Below, one piece after another: positions 51,911 to 59,838 of a stretch of DNA of 64,000 bases. The stretch comes from an uncultured Lachnospiraceae bacterium. GTDB lineage: Bacteria > Bacillota > Clostridia > Lachnospirales > Lachnospiraceae. Each line of letters begins with the position of its first letter. Position 1 is the first letter of the stretch. Both the position numbers and the translations under genes were made by a program. Location: NCBI GenBank assembly GCA_910586205.1, contig CAJUGD010000007.1:10638-74637 (forward strand), given 5' to 3'. The notes under the pieces are model-generated. The model saw only the letters and a program-made list of their open reading frames with translations. It ran no database searches and was not told where the DNA came from.

Positions 51911-53518
51911 CTAATTCTTCTTTTCTGCCTTCCACCACTGATGGGTTCCCGCCGGATCCAGACATTGGCTGATATCCAAATCGGCTGACACACCCCAGCA
52001 GTCCGCGTAGTAAGAAATAGGAACCCACCATTTATTTTCATAGACAAATTCCTGAAGCTCAGAATACAGCTCCTGCCTCTTTTCGCTGTCCGTGGACTTT
52101 CTGGCATCCTCGATCAGCTTGTCAATCCCGTCGTCATGCATCCACACATATCCTCCGGTAGCGCCGTTATTGGAAGAATGGAAGGTGGTGAAAATCTGAG
52201 AATTTACGTCCGGGGTAGCACAATACCAGGTTCCCACAAAGATGTCATAATTCGTGCCGTCCGCATAGTAAGAGCCAGACATACTCGTCTTGTCCCCCGT
52301 CACCACCTCACATTCGATTCCGGCATCCATCAAAAACGACTTAATCATGGTTCCCACAGAAGTCACATCAGACCGGGTATCAATCACCATGGTTAATTTT
52401 AACGGTTCACTGCCATATCCGTTTTTCTCTAAAAGCTCTTTTGCCTTTTGAGGATCATACTCATTTACCGGTATTTTGCCGGCGTCACTGTATACCAGGT
52501 TCGGATTCAGAATCGAAGTGGCTGTATCTGCATAGCCAAAATATGCTGCTTTGGTGATCGCCTCCGTGTCAATGGCATAAGCAATGGCTTTTCTCACATT
52601 CTCATCCGCCACCTTTTCAGAATTTGTATTCATGCCAAAATAGATCAGCCCGTAAGTCTGGGCAGATACGGTCTCATAATCTGCGTTTGATTCAAAACGG
52701 GAAATATCCGTGGATGCTAAAATGGCTGCATTTACCTTATTGACCTCCAACTGGTTGGCCCTGGTGGTATCATCGGATATTTCATAAAACACAATCTTGT
52801 GATAATATGGCTTTTCCCCATGATAATCTTCATTCAGGGCAAGTGTCACGGACACCCCCTGTTCCCAGGACTCAAACCGATAAGGGCCTGTTCCCACCGG
52901 ATTCATCTGATAGGAGTCACCGCCTTCTGTCACGGTCTTTTCACTCAAAATACCCGTCTGAGGAGTGGTCAGCCCGGCAAGAAAAGCGCCGTTTGACGCC
53001 CCAAGGACAATGTTAAACTCATAATCCCCCAAAACCTCAACATGGTCAATATCCCCTACCAGATAGTTCATGGAGGTGTTGATTCCCCTTTCCAGAGAGA
53101 ATTTTACGTCTCCTGCCTTCAGCTCCTGGCCATTGTGAAAATGAATATTTTCCTTCAGATTAAAATGATAGGTGACATCATCTGTCTGTTCGTAACTTTT
53201 TACAATCTGGCCAGGCACAATGTTTTCATTGTCATCATAGGCCAGCAGCGTTTCATAAATACATCCGTATACATTGGCACTGTAGCGGTCAACCGTGGTT
53301 TTGGGATCCAATCCGCCGATATTGCTGGACAGTGCAACATTTAACGTTTCCTCTGACAAAGTCTCACCTGCAGTATCTTTCTTTTCCCCGCCATTCTCCG
53401 TCACTGCCTCCGAGTCGGTTTTGGCCTGCTCCTTGGGCTGTGCGCCGCAGGCTGCCATAAGCCCTGCTGCTGTCAGCGCTGACAGAAGAACATAATACAT
53501 ACCCCTTCTTTTCCTCAT
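51911..53518 (-). CDS. Oligopeptide/dipeptide-binding lipoprotein (SBP family 5)
   Basis: 535 residues. Lipobox LMAAC with Cys24, an acidic linker, then the SBP_bac_5 fold: LNVALSSNIGGLDPKT, VYGCIYETLLAYDDN, YHFNLKENIHFHNGQELKAGDVKFSLER, NPVGTGPYRFESW, VRKAIAYAIDTEAI. Captures the ligand outside the cell for OppBCDF. ATG 53518 (MRKRRGMYY) is preceded by AAGGAGGAAAAGG. It follows the ROK regulator by 14 nt, so regulator and transporter share a transcript. Confidence 0.94.
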   Translation of the reverse strand: MRKRRGMYYVLLSALTAAGLMAACGAQPKEQAKTDSEAVTENGGEKKDTAGETLSEETLNVALSSNIGGLDPKTTVDRYSANVYGCIYETLLAYDDNENIVPGQIVKSYEQTDDVTYHFNLKENIHFHNGQELKAGDVKFSLERGINTSMNYLVGDIDHVEVLGDYEFNIVLGASNGAFLAGLTTPQTGILSEKTVTEGGDSYQMNPVGTGPYRFESWEQGVSVTLALNEDYHGEKPYYHKIVFYEISDDTTRANQLEVNKVNAAILASTDISRFESNADYETVSAQTYGLIYFGMNTNSEKVADENVRKAIAYAIDTEAITKAAYFGYADTATSILNPNLVYSDAGKIPVNEYDPQKAKELLEKNGYGSEPLKLTMVIDTRSDVTSVGTMIKSFLMDAGIECEVVTGDKTSMSGSYYADGTNYDIFVGTWYCATPDVNSQIFTTFHSSNNGATGGYVWMHDDGIDKLIEDARKSTDSEKRQELYSELQEFVYENKWWVPISYYADCWGVSADLDISQCLDPAGTHQWWKAEKKN

Positions 53519-53531
53519 ACCTTTTCCTCCT

Positions 53532-54794
53532 TCATCCTTCTTCCTTTCCATAAAGCTCATCGTCATTATAGAATGCTTTAATAATAGATTCTGCGCTTCC
53601 TATGGTTTCTAACAGCGACAGCTCGCGCCTGTCATAAAAAATATCAAATGTACCGCCCCGCAGACAATAAACCCAATCATTCTGCAGATATTTTTTAAGC
53701 GCCTTGTCAAAATGACCATCTGCATCGGCAAAATTTCCCATAAATACAATCATGCCCGGATTGCATGTCAGCAATACGTTCCTGAGCAGGCACCCTAAAA
53801 CCTGTGCCAGCCGTTCTACTTCTTTTACACAGGCGTCTTCCCCTCTTTTACACCCTTCAAACAGATCGTGATGATATATCTGGTCAGTAGGCCTGCCATT
53901 TGAAAATATCTTTGGATAGCTCTTTTTTAAGTTTTTCCGGATCCTGCTAAGTTTAATAAGATTTTCTGCACAGCCGCAGTTTCCGCAGGTACAAATCTCC
54001 TGATCATAGGGATCCACAATCATATGGCCTGCCTCGATCATCATCTGAACATCCCCATCCTGAATCTTTCCGTCCACAAAAAAGCATCCTGTAATGGCTC
54101 TGTCAATATATAAGGTAAGAATCCTGCTGCTTTTTCCGGCAATCTCCTGGTTAAACAAGGCAGATCTTCCTGCCATCCGGCCAATATTGTCTATAATCAC
54201 ACAGGACACCTCCGGAAAAATGCGGCAAATCATATCATACACCGGAAGCCCCACACTTAAATTGGAAAAATACATGCTTCGGTGAAGCGACTGGTTCTTC
54301 AGCTCCACCAATCCGCCCATGGCCATGGCCACACCATAGATCTGATCTGCATATTGAGGGTTGTCCCTCAAAAGCTTCTCCCTTCCCTGCACCACTGCCT
54401 CCAAAAAGCCCTCGTCCGTCAGATCCTTTGTAATGGATATGGATACCACATCCAAAAGATTGGCCGACAAATCCATCAGGGAAAACCTCATCTCGTCTGT
54501 TCGCTGCAAAATCACAATCAGCTTTTGATAAGGACGCAGCTCATAGAGCTCCGGACGCTTTCCTCCTGATTCCGTGGAACTGCCCTTTCCAAGAGGTATA
54601 ATAATCTTCTTGTCAATAAAATAGCTGATAGCCTTCATCACAGACTGCCTGCTCAGCATAACCTCTGACGCAATCTCCGCCACGGAAAATTCCTGCTTTT
54701 CCCGCACTGCGTTTAATACGACCCTTCTGTTATAATTCCGTATGGTTCTTGGTATTGCACCGTGGGCATCCAGGGCCATAGGATTCTTGTTCAT
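53532..54794 (-). CDS. ROK family transcriptional regulator
   Basis: 420 residues. N-terminal winged helix (about 25-75: VVLNAVREKQEFSVAEIASEVMLSRQSVMKA...). ROK domain with EAGHMIVDP and the cysteine motif CTCGNCGCAENL, which binds zinc in ROK proteins; the ATP/sugar-binding DxGxT-like stretch (VILQRTDEMRFSLMDL) is not conserved, so kinase activity is unlikely. ATG 54794 has GAGGGG 6 nt upstream. First gene of the peptide unit. ROK regulators usually sense sugars, which raises the possibility of a glyco-conjugated ligand. Confidence 0.88.
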   Translation of the reverse strand: MNKNPMALDAHGAIPRTIRNYNRRVVLNAVREKQEFSVAEIASEVMLSRQSVMKAISYFIDKKIIIPLGKGSSTESGGKRPELYELRPYQKLIVILQRTDEMRFSLMDLSANLLDVVSISITKDLTDEGFLEAVVQGREKLLRDNPQYADQIYGVAMAMGGLVELKNQSLHRSMYFSNLSVGLPVYDMICRIFPEVSCVIIDNIGRMAGRSALFNQEIAGKSSRILTLYIDRAITGCFFVDGKIQDGDVQMMIEAGHMIVDPYDQEICTCGNCGCAENLIKLSRIRKNLKKSYPKIFSNGRPTDQIYHHDLFEGCKRGEDACVKEVERLAQVLGCLLRNVLLTCNPGMIVFMGNFADADGHFDKALKKYLQNDWVYCLRGGTFDIFYDRRELSLLETIGSAESIIKAFYNDDELYGKEEG

Positions 54795-54820
54795 TGGCAT
54801 CCCCTCTATTAAGAAATTTT

Positions 54821-54843
54821 GTTATGTAATATTATTACGTAAC
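54821..54843. promoter_or_regulatory. Palindromic operator candidate for the ROK-led operon
   Basis: GTTATGTAAT-att-ATTACGTAAC, one mismatch per arm, 27 nt before the ROK start. On the minus strand TTTACA-18-TAATAA overlaps it, so binding there would block the promoter. Autoregulation is an inference. Confidence 0.45.
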
Positions 54844-55022
54844 TATGTTACTTATTGTAAAAGTATTTTCTGTTTGCTGCAATAGACAAAATAGCTAGAT
54901 TTTTACTTATTTTTTTGTCTATTTATGCTAATATCGTTTTTCCGATGGAATGAACGGCTGATATTGCCTGATGTTTTGATTCTGATTTATGTATTGACAC
55001 TGAAAAGCTTCCTGTTGCCGGC

Positions 55023-55094
55023 AAAGAATATGCCTTATGCAAAGAATACATCTTATGTAAAGAATATTCCTTATATAAAAAATATACCTTACAC
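55023..55094. repeat. Four 18-bp imperfect tandem repeats
   Basis: Units AAAGAATATGCCTTATGC, AAAGAATACATCTTATGT, AAAGAATATTCCTTATAT, AAAAAATATACCTTACAC at 55023, 55041, 55059 and 55077. No spacers, so not CRISPR. Confidence 0.8.
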
Positions 55095-55224
55095 AAAAAT
55101 TCAGAATATATATTTAAAATACCCAAATTAAATCACATTGGTCATAAAAGGCTGTAAAAGACGAAATGATTGAATATCTATTTTTCACAGCTTCTTTTCC
55201 TTTATAAAATATAAAAATCACAAA

Positions 55225-55262
55225 TTCCGGCGAGGTACGCCTTAAGACGTACCCCGCCGGAA
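55225..55262 (-). terminator. Flagellin 2 3' hairpin
   Basis: TTCCGGCG.GGTACG pairs with CGTACC.CGCCGGAA; TTTGTGATTTTTA follows on the minus strand. Lies about 107 nt after the stop codon, as the equivalent CCGG-rich hairpin does after flagellin 1. Confidence 0.65.
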
Positions 55263-55368
55263 CGATTCAATGCTGCTTTATAAATCTCTGCTTTGTGAAT
55301 CTTTATTTTATCAAGTCAGCAAAACTTCGGCTAACTCTCAAAACCATATCCTCCAAAGCGACGCCAAA

Positions 55369-56469
55369 TTACTGCAGCAGGCTTAAGATGCTCTGCGGTA
55401 CAGAGTTGGACTGGGACAGCATGGACTGAGATGCCTGCAGAAGAATATTATTCTTCGTAAATGCCGTGATCTCATCTGCCATGTCCGTGTCACGAATACG
55501 GCTCTCTGCAGAGGTAATGTTCTCGGAAGTAACCTTCAGGTTGTTGACCGTGTGCTCAAGTCTGTTCTGGGCAGCACCGAGTTTTGCACGGTAGCTGGAA
55601 ACTGCATTGATGGCCTGGTTAATGGTGTCGATAGCTGCGTTTGCCACCAGGGTGCTGCTTCCGGAAATATCCATGGAAGGAAGCAGAGCAGACGCGATTG
55701 TGCTTCCGCCTACTTTGACAGTGTCAAAGTTCTTGAATGTTCCATTTTCCTTAACCTGAAGCTGAGCAGGAGTTGTTGACAGCTTATCAAAATCAATACC
55801 GATTGCTCCGCTGGCAGTCATGAACTGAGTACGCTTATTGCCGTCGGCATCTTGTGTTGCTATAGAACTGCTGAAAGCTACCTGTACATCTCTTCCGCCC
55901 ATCTTATAAGAGATAGTGGTGCTTCCCTGTGTATCTGCCATACTCTGCCAGATAGCTGCCTGGATACCGGAAACAGTCATAGCCTGGCTGCTGACGGTGA
56001 TTGTCTCAGCAGAGCTGGGACCAATCTGGAAGGTCATCTTTCCGGCGCTTCCTGTAGCGGCTAACGGCTTGATTCCGTTAAAGTCTGTGTTGTTGGCAAT
56101 ACGGTCGATTTCCTTTAACAGCTCCTCAACCTCGCTCTGCAGGTTTCCTCTTGCAACAGTATTGTACGTACCGTTTGCAGACTGGGAAGCCAGAGTTGTA
56201 AGACGCTGCAGCATGGAATGAACCTCAGTCAAAGCACCTTCTGCGGTCTGAATCAATCCGATAGCATCCTGGGCGTTCTTGGCTGCCTGATTGAGGCCGT
56301 TGATCTGAGATCTCATGCTCTCGGAAATAGCCAGACCTGCTGCGTCGTCGCCTGCGCGGTTGATCTTGTAACCGGAAGACAGCTTCTCTAAGTTCTTATT
56401 CAATCCGCTCTGGTTGATGCCTAAATTTCTGTAAGAGTTAATGGCTGCTATATTATGTTGAATAATCAT
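55369..56469 (-). CDS. fliC: Flagellin 2
   Basis: 366 residues. The first about 145 residues and the last about 85 differ from flagellin 1 in only a few places; the middle (about 170-270) is different and 21 residues longer (AIWQSMADTQGSTTISYKMG...). DNA identity is lower than protein identity, with many third-base changes, so the ends are held by selection rather than copied recently. Second filament subunit, possibly expressed under other conditions or mixed in one filament. Same promoter form as flagellin 1. AAGGAGGG lies 7 nt before the ATG. Confidence 0.97.
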   Translation of the reverse strand: MIIQHNIAAINSYRNLGINQSGLNKNLEKLSSGYKINRAGDDAAGLAISESMRSQINGLNQAAKNAQDAIGLIQTAEGALTEVHSMLQRLTTLASQSANGTYNTVARGNLQSEVEELLKEIDRIANNTDFNGIKPLAATGSAGKMTFQIGPSSAETITVSSQAMTVSGIQAAIWQSMADTQGSTTISYKMGGRDVQVAFSSSIATQDADGNKRTQFMTASGAIGIDFDKLSTTPAQLQVKENGTFKNFDTVKVGGSTIASALLPSMDISGSSTLVANAAIDTINQAINAVSSYRAKLGAAQNRLEHTVNNLKVTSENITSAESRIRDTDMADEITAFTKNNILLQASQSMLSQSNSVPQSILSLLQ

Positions 56470-56478
56470 AAAATTACC

Positions 56479-56552
56479 CTCCTTGTGATGTTCTCAAAAC
56501 CATTCGGGGGTAGGACTTCCTTGTTCTACCCCCCCGGTCCGGGCCCATGCAC
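56479..56552 (-). promoter_or_regulatory. Flagellin 2 leader: CsrA-like sites, hairpin and GTGCATGGGCCCG element
   Basis: Minus strand GGGGGTAG-type stem CTACCCCC (56506-56533) shows GAACAAGGAAGT (56526-56515) in its loop, 10 of 12 to the CsrA consensus RUACARGGAUGU. A second ACAAGGA (56486-56480) overlaps the Shine-Dalgarno. GTGCATGGGCCCG (56552-56540) lies 71 nt before the ATG, matching the flagellin 1 leader. Confidence 0.5.
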
Positions 56553-56624
56553 TGGAGGGTTACGTAAAGCTTTCATGCAGCTTCAAGCTTCATTATTCAT
56601 AATCAATATTGCCTTACATCTCCT

Positions 56625-56651
56625 ATATCGTCGGCTTTTTCGAAAATATAA
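56625..56651 (-). promoter_or_regulatory. Sigma-28 type promoter of flagellin 2
   Basis: Minus strand TTAT (56651-56648), 15 nt, GACGATAT (56632-56625), about 156 nt before the start. Confidence 0.75.
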
Positions 56652-56709
56652 ATACTTTTTCCAAGAATTTTAAAAATTTTATTTTTCTTCCCTGGTCAGC
56701 ACAGAATTG

Positions 56710-58035
56710 TCACTGCAGCTCCGGCCAGTACGCCCGGTTGGCTTCAATCAAATCATCCAGGATCTCTTTTGCCACCTTTGCGCTGGGAACGGTCTTGGAA
56801 AGGGTCAATGCCTGCCAAAGCTTTTGATAGCTGTGCTCACAGTACGCCTCCACCACCAGCTTTTCCACTGCCACCTGCTGCTGCATCAGTCCTAACTGGA
56901 AGGTTGGAATATGGCCCTGACACAAAGGCTCCGCCCCGTCAGAGCCTACCAGGCACGGCACCTCCACCATGGCATGAGGATCAAAGTTTGAGACAGTTCC
57001 CTTGTTTTCCACAATACACAACATTCTTTCATGGGTATTGTAGGCAATAGCTCTGGCCAAATCCACGATAAAGGCAGCATGATTGTCGATCTCAAATTCA
57101 CATCCTCTAAACTCCCCTGCTTCAATAATGCTCCGTGCAGCGCCGAAAACCTTCTTTTCCCGTCCGTCCATCACCTCATTGGCCCGGGTATAGTCGGGAT
57201 TGCTGTGCTCCACCACATAATCCGGATACAGATAATATTTCAGATAGGTATTGGGCAGGCAGTCCGGACACACAGCCTGTAAGTCAGCCGCTTTTTTATG
57301 GGTAGCCTGCCAGCTTTCGTCCATGTGCTGGGTCTCAATGGCCTTCTGAGTCAAATATCCGTTTTGGCTCACATAGTCAATCAGTTCCGGCATATAATCG
57401 GTCCCGTCTTTTCCCTTGACGCTGGTCCACCATCCAAAGTGATTTAAGCCATAATATTTTACGTCCAGATCCTTTGGCGTTTTTCCCACAATATAACTCA
57501 TGCGCCGCAGCGTGCCCACAGGCATATCGCAGATATTGATGATCTTTGCGTGAGGCCGCAGGACACGGCAAGCCTCTGCCACAATGGAGGCAGGATTGGA
57601 GTAATTGAGCATCCAGCAGTCCGGACTGTATTTTTCCATAAAATCAATCAATTCTATAATATCAGGAATGCTGCGCAGCCCATAGGCAATCCCGCCGGGG
57701 CCGCAGGTCTCCTGTCCTACCACACCATGCCTGAGAGGGATCTTTTCATCCAGTTCCCGCATGGGATACCCGCCGCTGCGGATATGAGCCATGCAGAAAT
57801 CCACATCCGAAAATGCTTCCTTGGGATCTGTGGTGTAGGAAAACTCCACCTGGGGCGCCACTTTTTTCAATGCAATCGCCACTGCCTTGGCGATAATCTC
57901 CTGTCTTTCTGCGTCATTGTCATATAATTTCAGGCTTCTGATGGGAAAACGGTCCAAGCTGTCCATAAGCATCATCACAATTCCCGGCGTATAGGTGCTT
58001 CCTCCTCCTGCGATTACTACAGAAAATTTTTTCAT
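56710..58035 (-). CDS. glvA: 6-phospho-alpha-glucosidase, glycoside hydrolase family 4
   Basis: 441 residues, GH4. NAD motif VIAGGGSTYTPGIV at the N-terminus; the metal-site motif C169-D-M-P172 is the form known for 6-phospho-alpha-glucosidases (GlvA, MalH, AglB), against CNVP in the beta enzymes; LNHFGW with H199 also fits. Uses NAD and Mn to split maltose-6-phosphate and related phosphodisaccharides delivered by the PTS. Lies 79 nt after the PTS gene, same strand, so one operon. Confidence 0.93.
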   Translation of the reverse strand: MKKFSVVIAGGGSTYTPGIVMMLMDSLDRFPIRSLKLYDNDAERQEIIAKAVAIALKKVAPQVEFSYTTDPKEAFSDVDFCMAHIRSGGYPMRELDEKIPLRHGVVGQETCGPGGIAYGLRSIPDIIELIDFMEKYSPDCWMLNYSNPASIVAEACRVLRPHAKIINICDMPVGTLRRMSYIVGKTPKDLDVKYYGLNHFGWWTSVKGKDGTDYMPELIDYVSQNGYLTQKAIETQHMDESWQATHKKAADLQAVCPDCLPNTYLKYYLYPDYVVEHSNPDYTRANEVMDGREKKVFGAARSIIEAGEFRGCEFEIDNHAAFIVDLARAIAYNTHERMLCIVENKGTVSNFDPHAMVEVPCLVGSDGAEPLCQGHIPTFQLGLMQQQVAVEKLVVEAYCEHSYQKLWQALTLSKTVPSAKVAKEILDDLIEANRAYWPELQ

Positions 58036-58114
58036 AATCAGATTCCTTCTTTCTTAAACTTTTTATGCAAAATATTAATTCCTTTAAACGTTCTGTTTCT
58101 TTAACATCAAATAT

Positions 58115-59713
58115 CTATTCCTGGTCCGTAACGCCCAGCTCCTGATCCACTGCCTTCCGCACAGCCGTTACCTTCAGACCATAAACCACCTGAACATTTT
58201 TCCCCTTCTTAATGACAGCCGCGGCGCCGGTCTGGCCTTTCAGTATATCTTCATCCACCAGATCCGTATTTTCCAGCTCTGTCCGCAGACGGGTATAGCA
58301 GTTAGTCACCTTTAAGATGTTCTCTTTTCCTCCGAGAGCCCCAACGATCAGCGCGGCATCCACTTTCTCGTCTGACGTTTTTGAACCGGCGGAAGTATTG
58401 CCAGCCGCCCTTTCCTTATACTCTGCCTTTGAGTGAAGCTTCATCTCCATGCCTTCGCTCTCCCGCCCAAGAGTCTTGAGATTGAATTTTACAATAAGGA
58501 AACGGAAAATCACATAATACAAGGCAAAATACACAAGCCCCACCACAATAAACAGAGGCCATCTTGTCTTGGCAAATCCAAGAGGTACATTGTACAGCAA
58601 AAAGTCAATAAAACCGTTCGGTCCAATGGCGCGGCATCCAATCAGATTTAAGGCCACAAAGCTGGACCCGGCCAGGACTGCATGAACTGCAAACAGAACC
58701 GGCGCCACAAACAAGAAACTGAACTCAATGGGCTCCGTAACCCCTGCCACAAAGGAGGTAACAGCCGCTGTCACCAGCACAGCCTTGATCTTGTCTTTGT
58801 TTTCCTTTCTGGCAGTGTGATACATGGCAAGGCATGCGCCGAGAAGCCCGAACATTTTAGAGATACCTCTTGCATCCCATATAACAGAAGGACTTAACAG
58901 CCGTACAGCCTCATCGGCAATCTCAGCGTAATAGATATTGCGTGCTCCCTCTAAAAGCTGTCCTCCCACAGTAGCCGTGCCTCCAAGAGAAGTGTATAAA
59001 AACGGCGTGTAGACCAAATGATGCAGGCCGGTGGGAATAAGGAGCCGCTCCAAAGTTCCGTAGATAAAAAGACCAAAATTACCGGATTTTTGAATAAAGG
59101 ATCCCAAAGCATTAATCCCGGACTGGACAAAAGGCCACACAAAGGTCAGGATCACAGCCATAATCACCATTACAGGGATAAGGACAATAAATACAAAACG
59201 GGTTCCTCCATAAATCTGAAAAGCATTGTTAAATTCTGTCTCGCAAAACCGGTTATGTACGAACGCCACTACCACTCCCAGCATCAGACCCAGAAACACT
59301 CCCATATCCAGAACCTGAACGCCCAGAACCATAGCCTGCCCTGTTCCGCTTAAGCTTCCCTCCACCAGCATTCCCCGGATTCCCATGAATCGGTTCATGG
59401 CATTGATAAATACCAGAAATGCCAAAAGAGAAATAAAACCAGCCTCGGATTTCTTTTTGTCCGCCAGGCCTACAGCCAGGCCCACACAAAAGATGATACC
59501 CAAATTGGTAAGGATCGCTGTCAGGGAACCAGACAGCAAACTTCCGAATCCAGAGGTGAAGGGATTGTCAAGAAACGGCATCACCGCCTGGAGCCTGGTG
59601 TTGGTAAACAGGTTTCCCACAGCAATCAAAATACCCGCAATAGGCAAAATCAGCACAGGGATAAACATTGCCTTTGAAAATCTCTGCATTGCATCCATAA
59701 GTTTATCTTTCAT
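58115..59713 (-). CDS. Alpha-glucoside-specific PTS transporter, EIICB
   Basis: 532 residues: EIIC (about 1-410, ten or so helices, e.g. FIPVLILPIAGILIAVGNLF and GVTEPIEFSFLFVAPVLF) followed by a linker and EIIB with phospho-Cys472 in VTNCYTRLR. It imports and phosphorylates maltose or other alpha-glucosides (GlvC/MalP/AglA type). There is no EIIA domain in the protein or nearby, so phosphate must come from a glucose-type EIIA coded elsewhere, as known for GlvC-like systems. Confidence 0.93.
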   Translation of the reverse strand: MKDKLMDAMQRFSKAMFIPVLILPIAGILIAVGNLFTNTRLQAVMPFLDNPFTSGFGSLLSGSLTAILTNLGIIFCVGLAVGLADKKKSEAGFISLLAFLVFINAMNRFMGIRGMLVEGSLSGTGQAMVLGVQVLDMGVFLGLMLGVVVAFVHNRFCETEFNNAFQIYGGTRFVFIVLIPVMVIMAVILTFVWPFVQSGINALGSFIQKSGNFGLFIYGTLERLLIPTGLHHLVYTPFLYTSLGGTATVGGQLLEGARNIYYAEIADEAVRLLSPSVIWDARGISKMFGLLGACLAMYHTARKENKDKIKAVLVTAAVTSFVAGVTEPIEFSFLFVAPVLFAVHAVLAGSSFVALNLIGCRAIGPNGFIDFLLYNVPLGFAKTRWPLFIVVGLVYFALYYVIFRFLIVKFNLKTLGRESEGMEMKLHSKAEYKERAAGNTSAGSKTSDEKVDAALIVGALGGKENILKVTNCYTRLRTELENTDLVDEDILKGQTGAAAVIKKGKNVQVVYGLKVTAVRKAVDQELGVTDQE

Positions 59714-59762
59714 AGGTTACTCCTTTATGCTTATTGTGTTTTTCGGCCGAATTGATAGACTT

Positions 59763-59791
59763 ACTATGCCACAGAATAATGGGATTGTAAA
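59763..59791 (-). promoter_or_regulatory. Promoter of the alpha-glucoside PTS operon
   Basis: Minus strand TTTACA (59791-59786), 17 nt, CATAGT (59768-59763). TGTAAATGCGTTGA over the -35 on plus is 11 of 14 to a catabolite (cre) box, a weak match. Confidence 0.45.
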
Positions 59792-59810
59792 TGCGTTGAA
59801 GGCGTAAAGA

Positions 59811-59838
59811 AACGGGTTACTCTGATTCGTAACCCGTT
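59811..59838 (-). terminator. Terminator of gntR-rpiR
   Basis: Minus strand AACGGGTTAC pairs with GTAACCCGTT, loop 8 nt, followed by TCTTTA; it overlaps the rpiR stop codon. Confidence 0.65.

Larger units (their letters stand above)
54801..55368. other. 568-bp intergenic region between ROK operon and flagellin 2
   Basis: Very AT-rich. Contains the palindrome 54821-54843, a hairpin AATAGACAAAA/TTTTGTCTATT (about 54881-54924), an 18-bp tandem repeat (55023-55094) and the flagellin 2 terminator (55225-55262). No credible gene; a 68-codon frame through the repeats is an effect of the repeat length. Confidence 0.6.

Noticed and set aside
54925..55131. 68-codon frame through the 18-bp repeats
   Set aside because: 18 is a multiple of three, so the repeat stays open by itself; no ribosome binding site; Lys/Asn/Tyr-rich.
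26105..56469. Recent gene conversion between the two flagellins
   Set aside because: Protein ends are nearly identical, but DNA has many third-base differences, so selection explains the similarity better.
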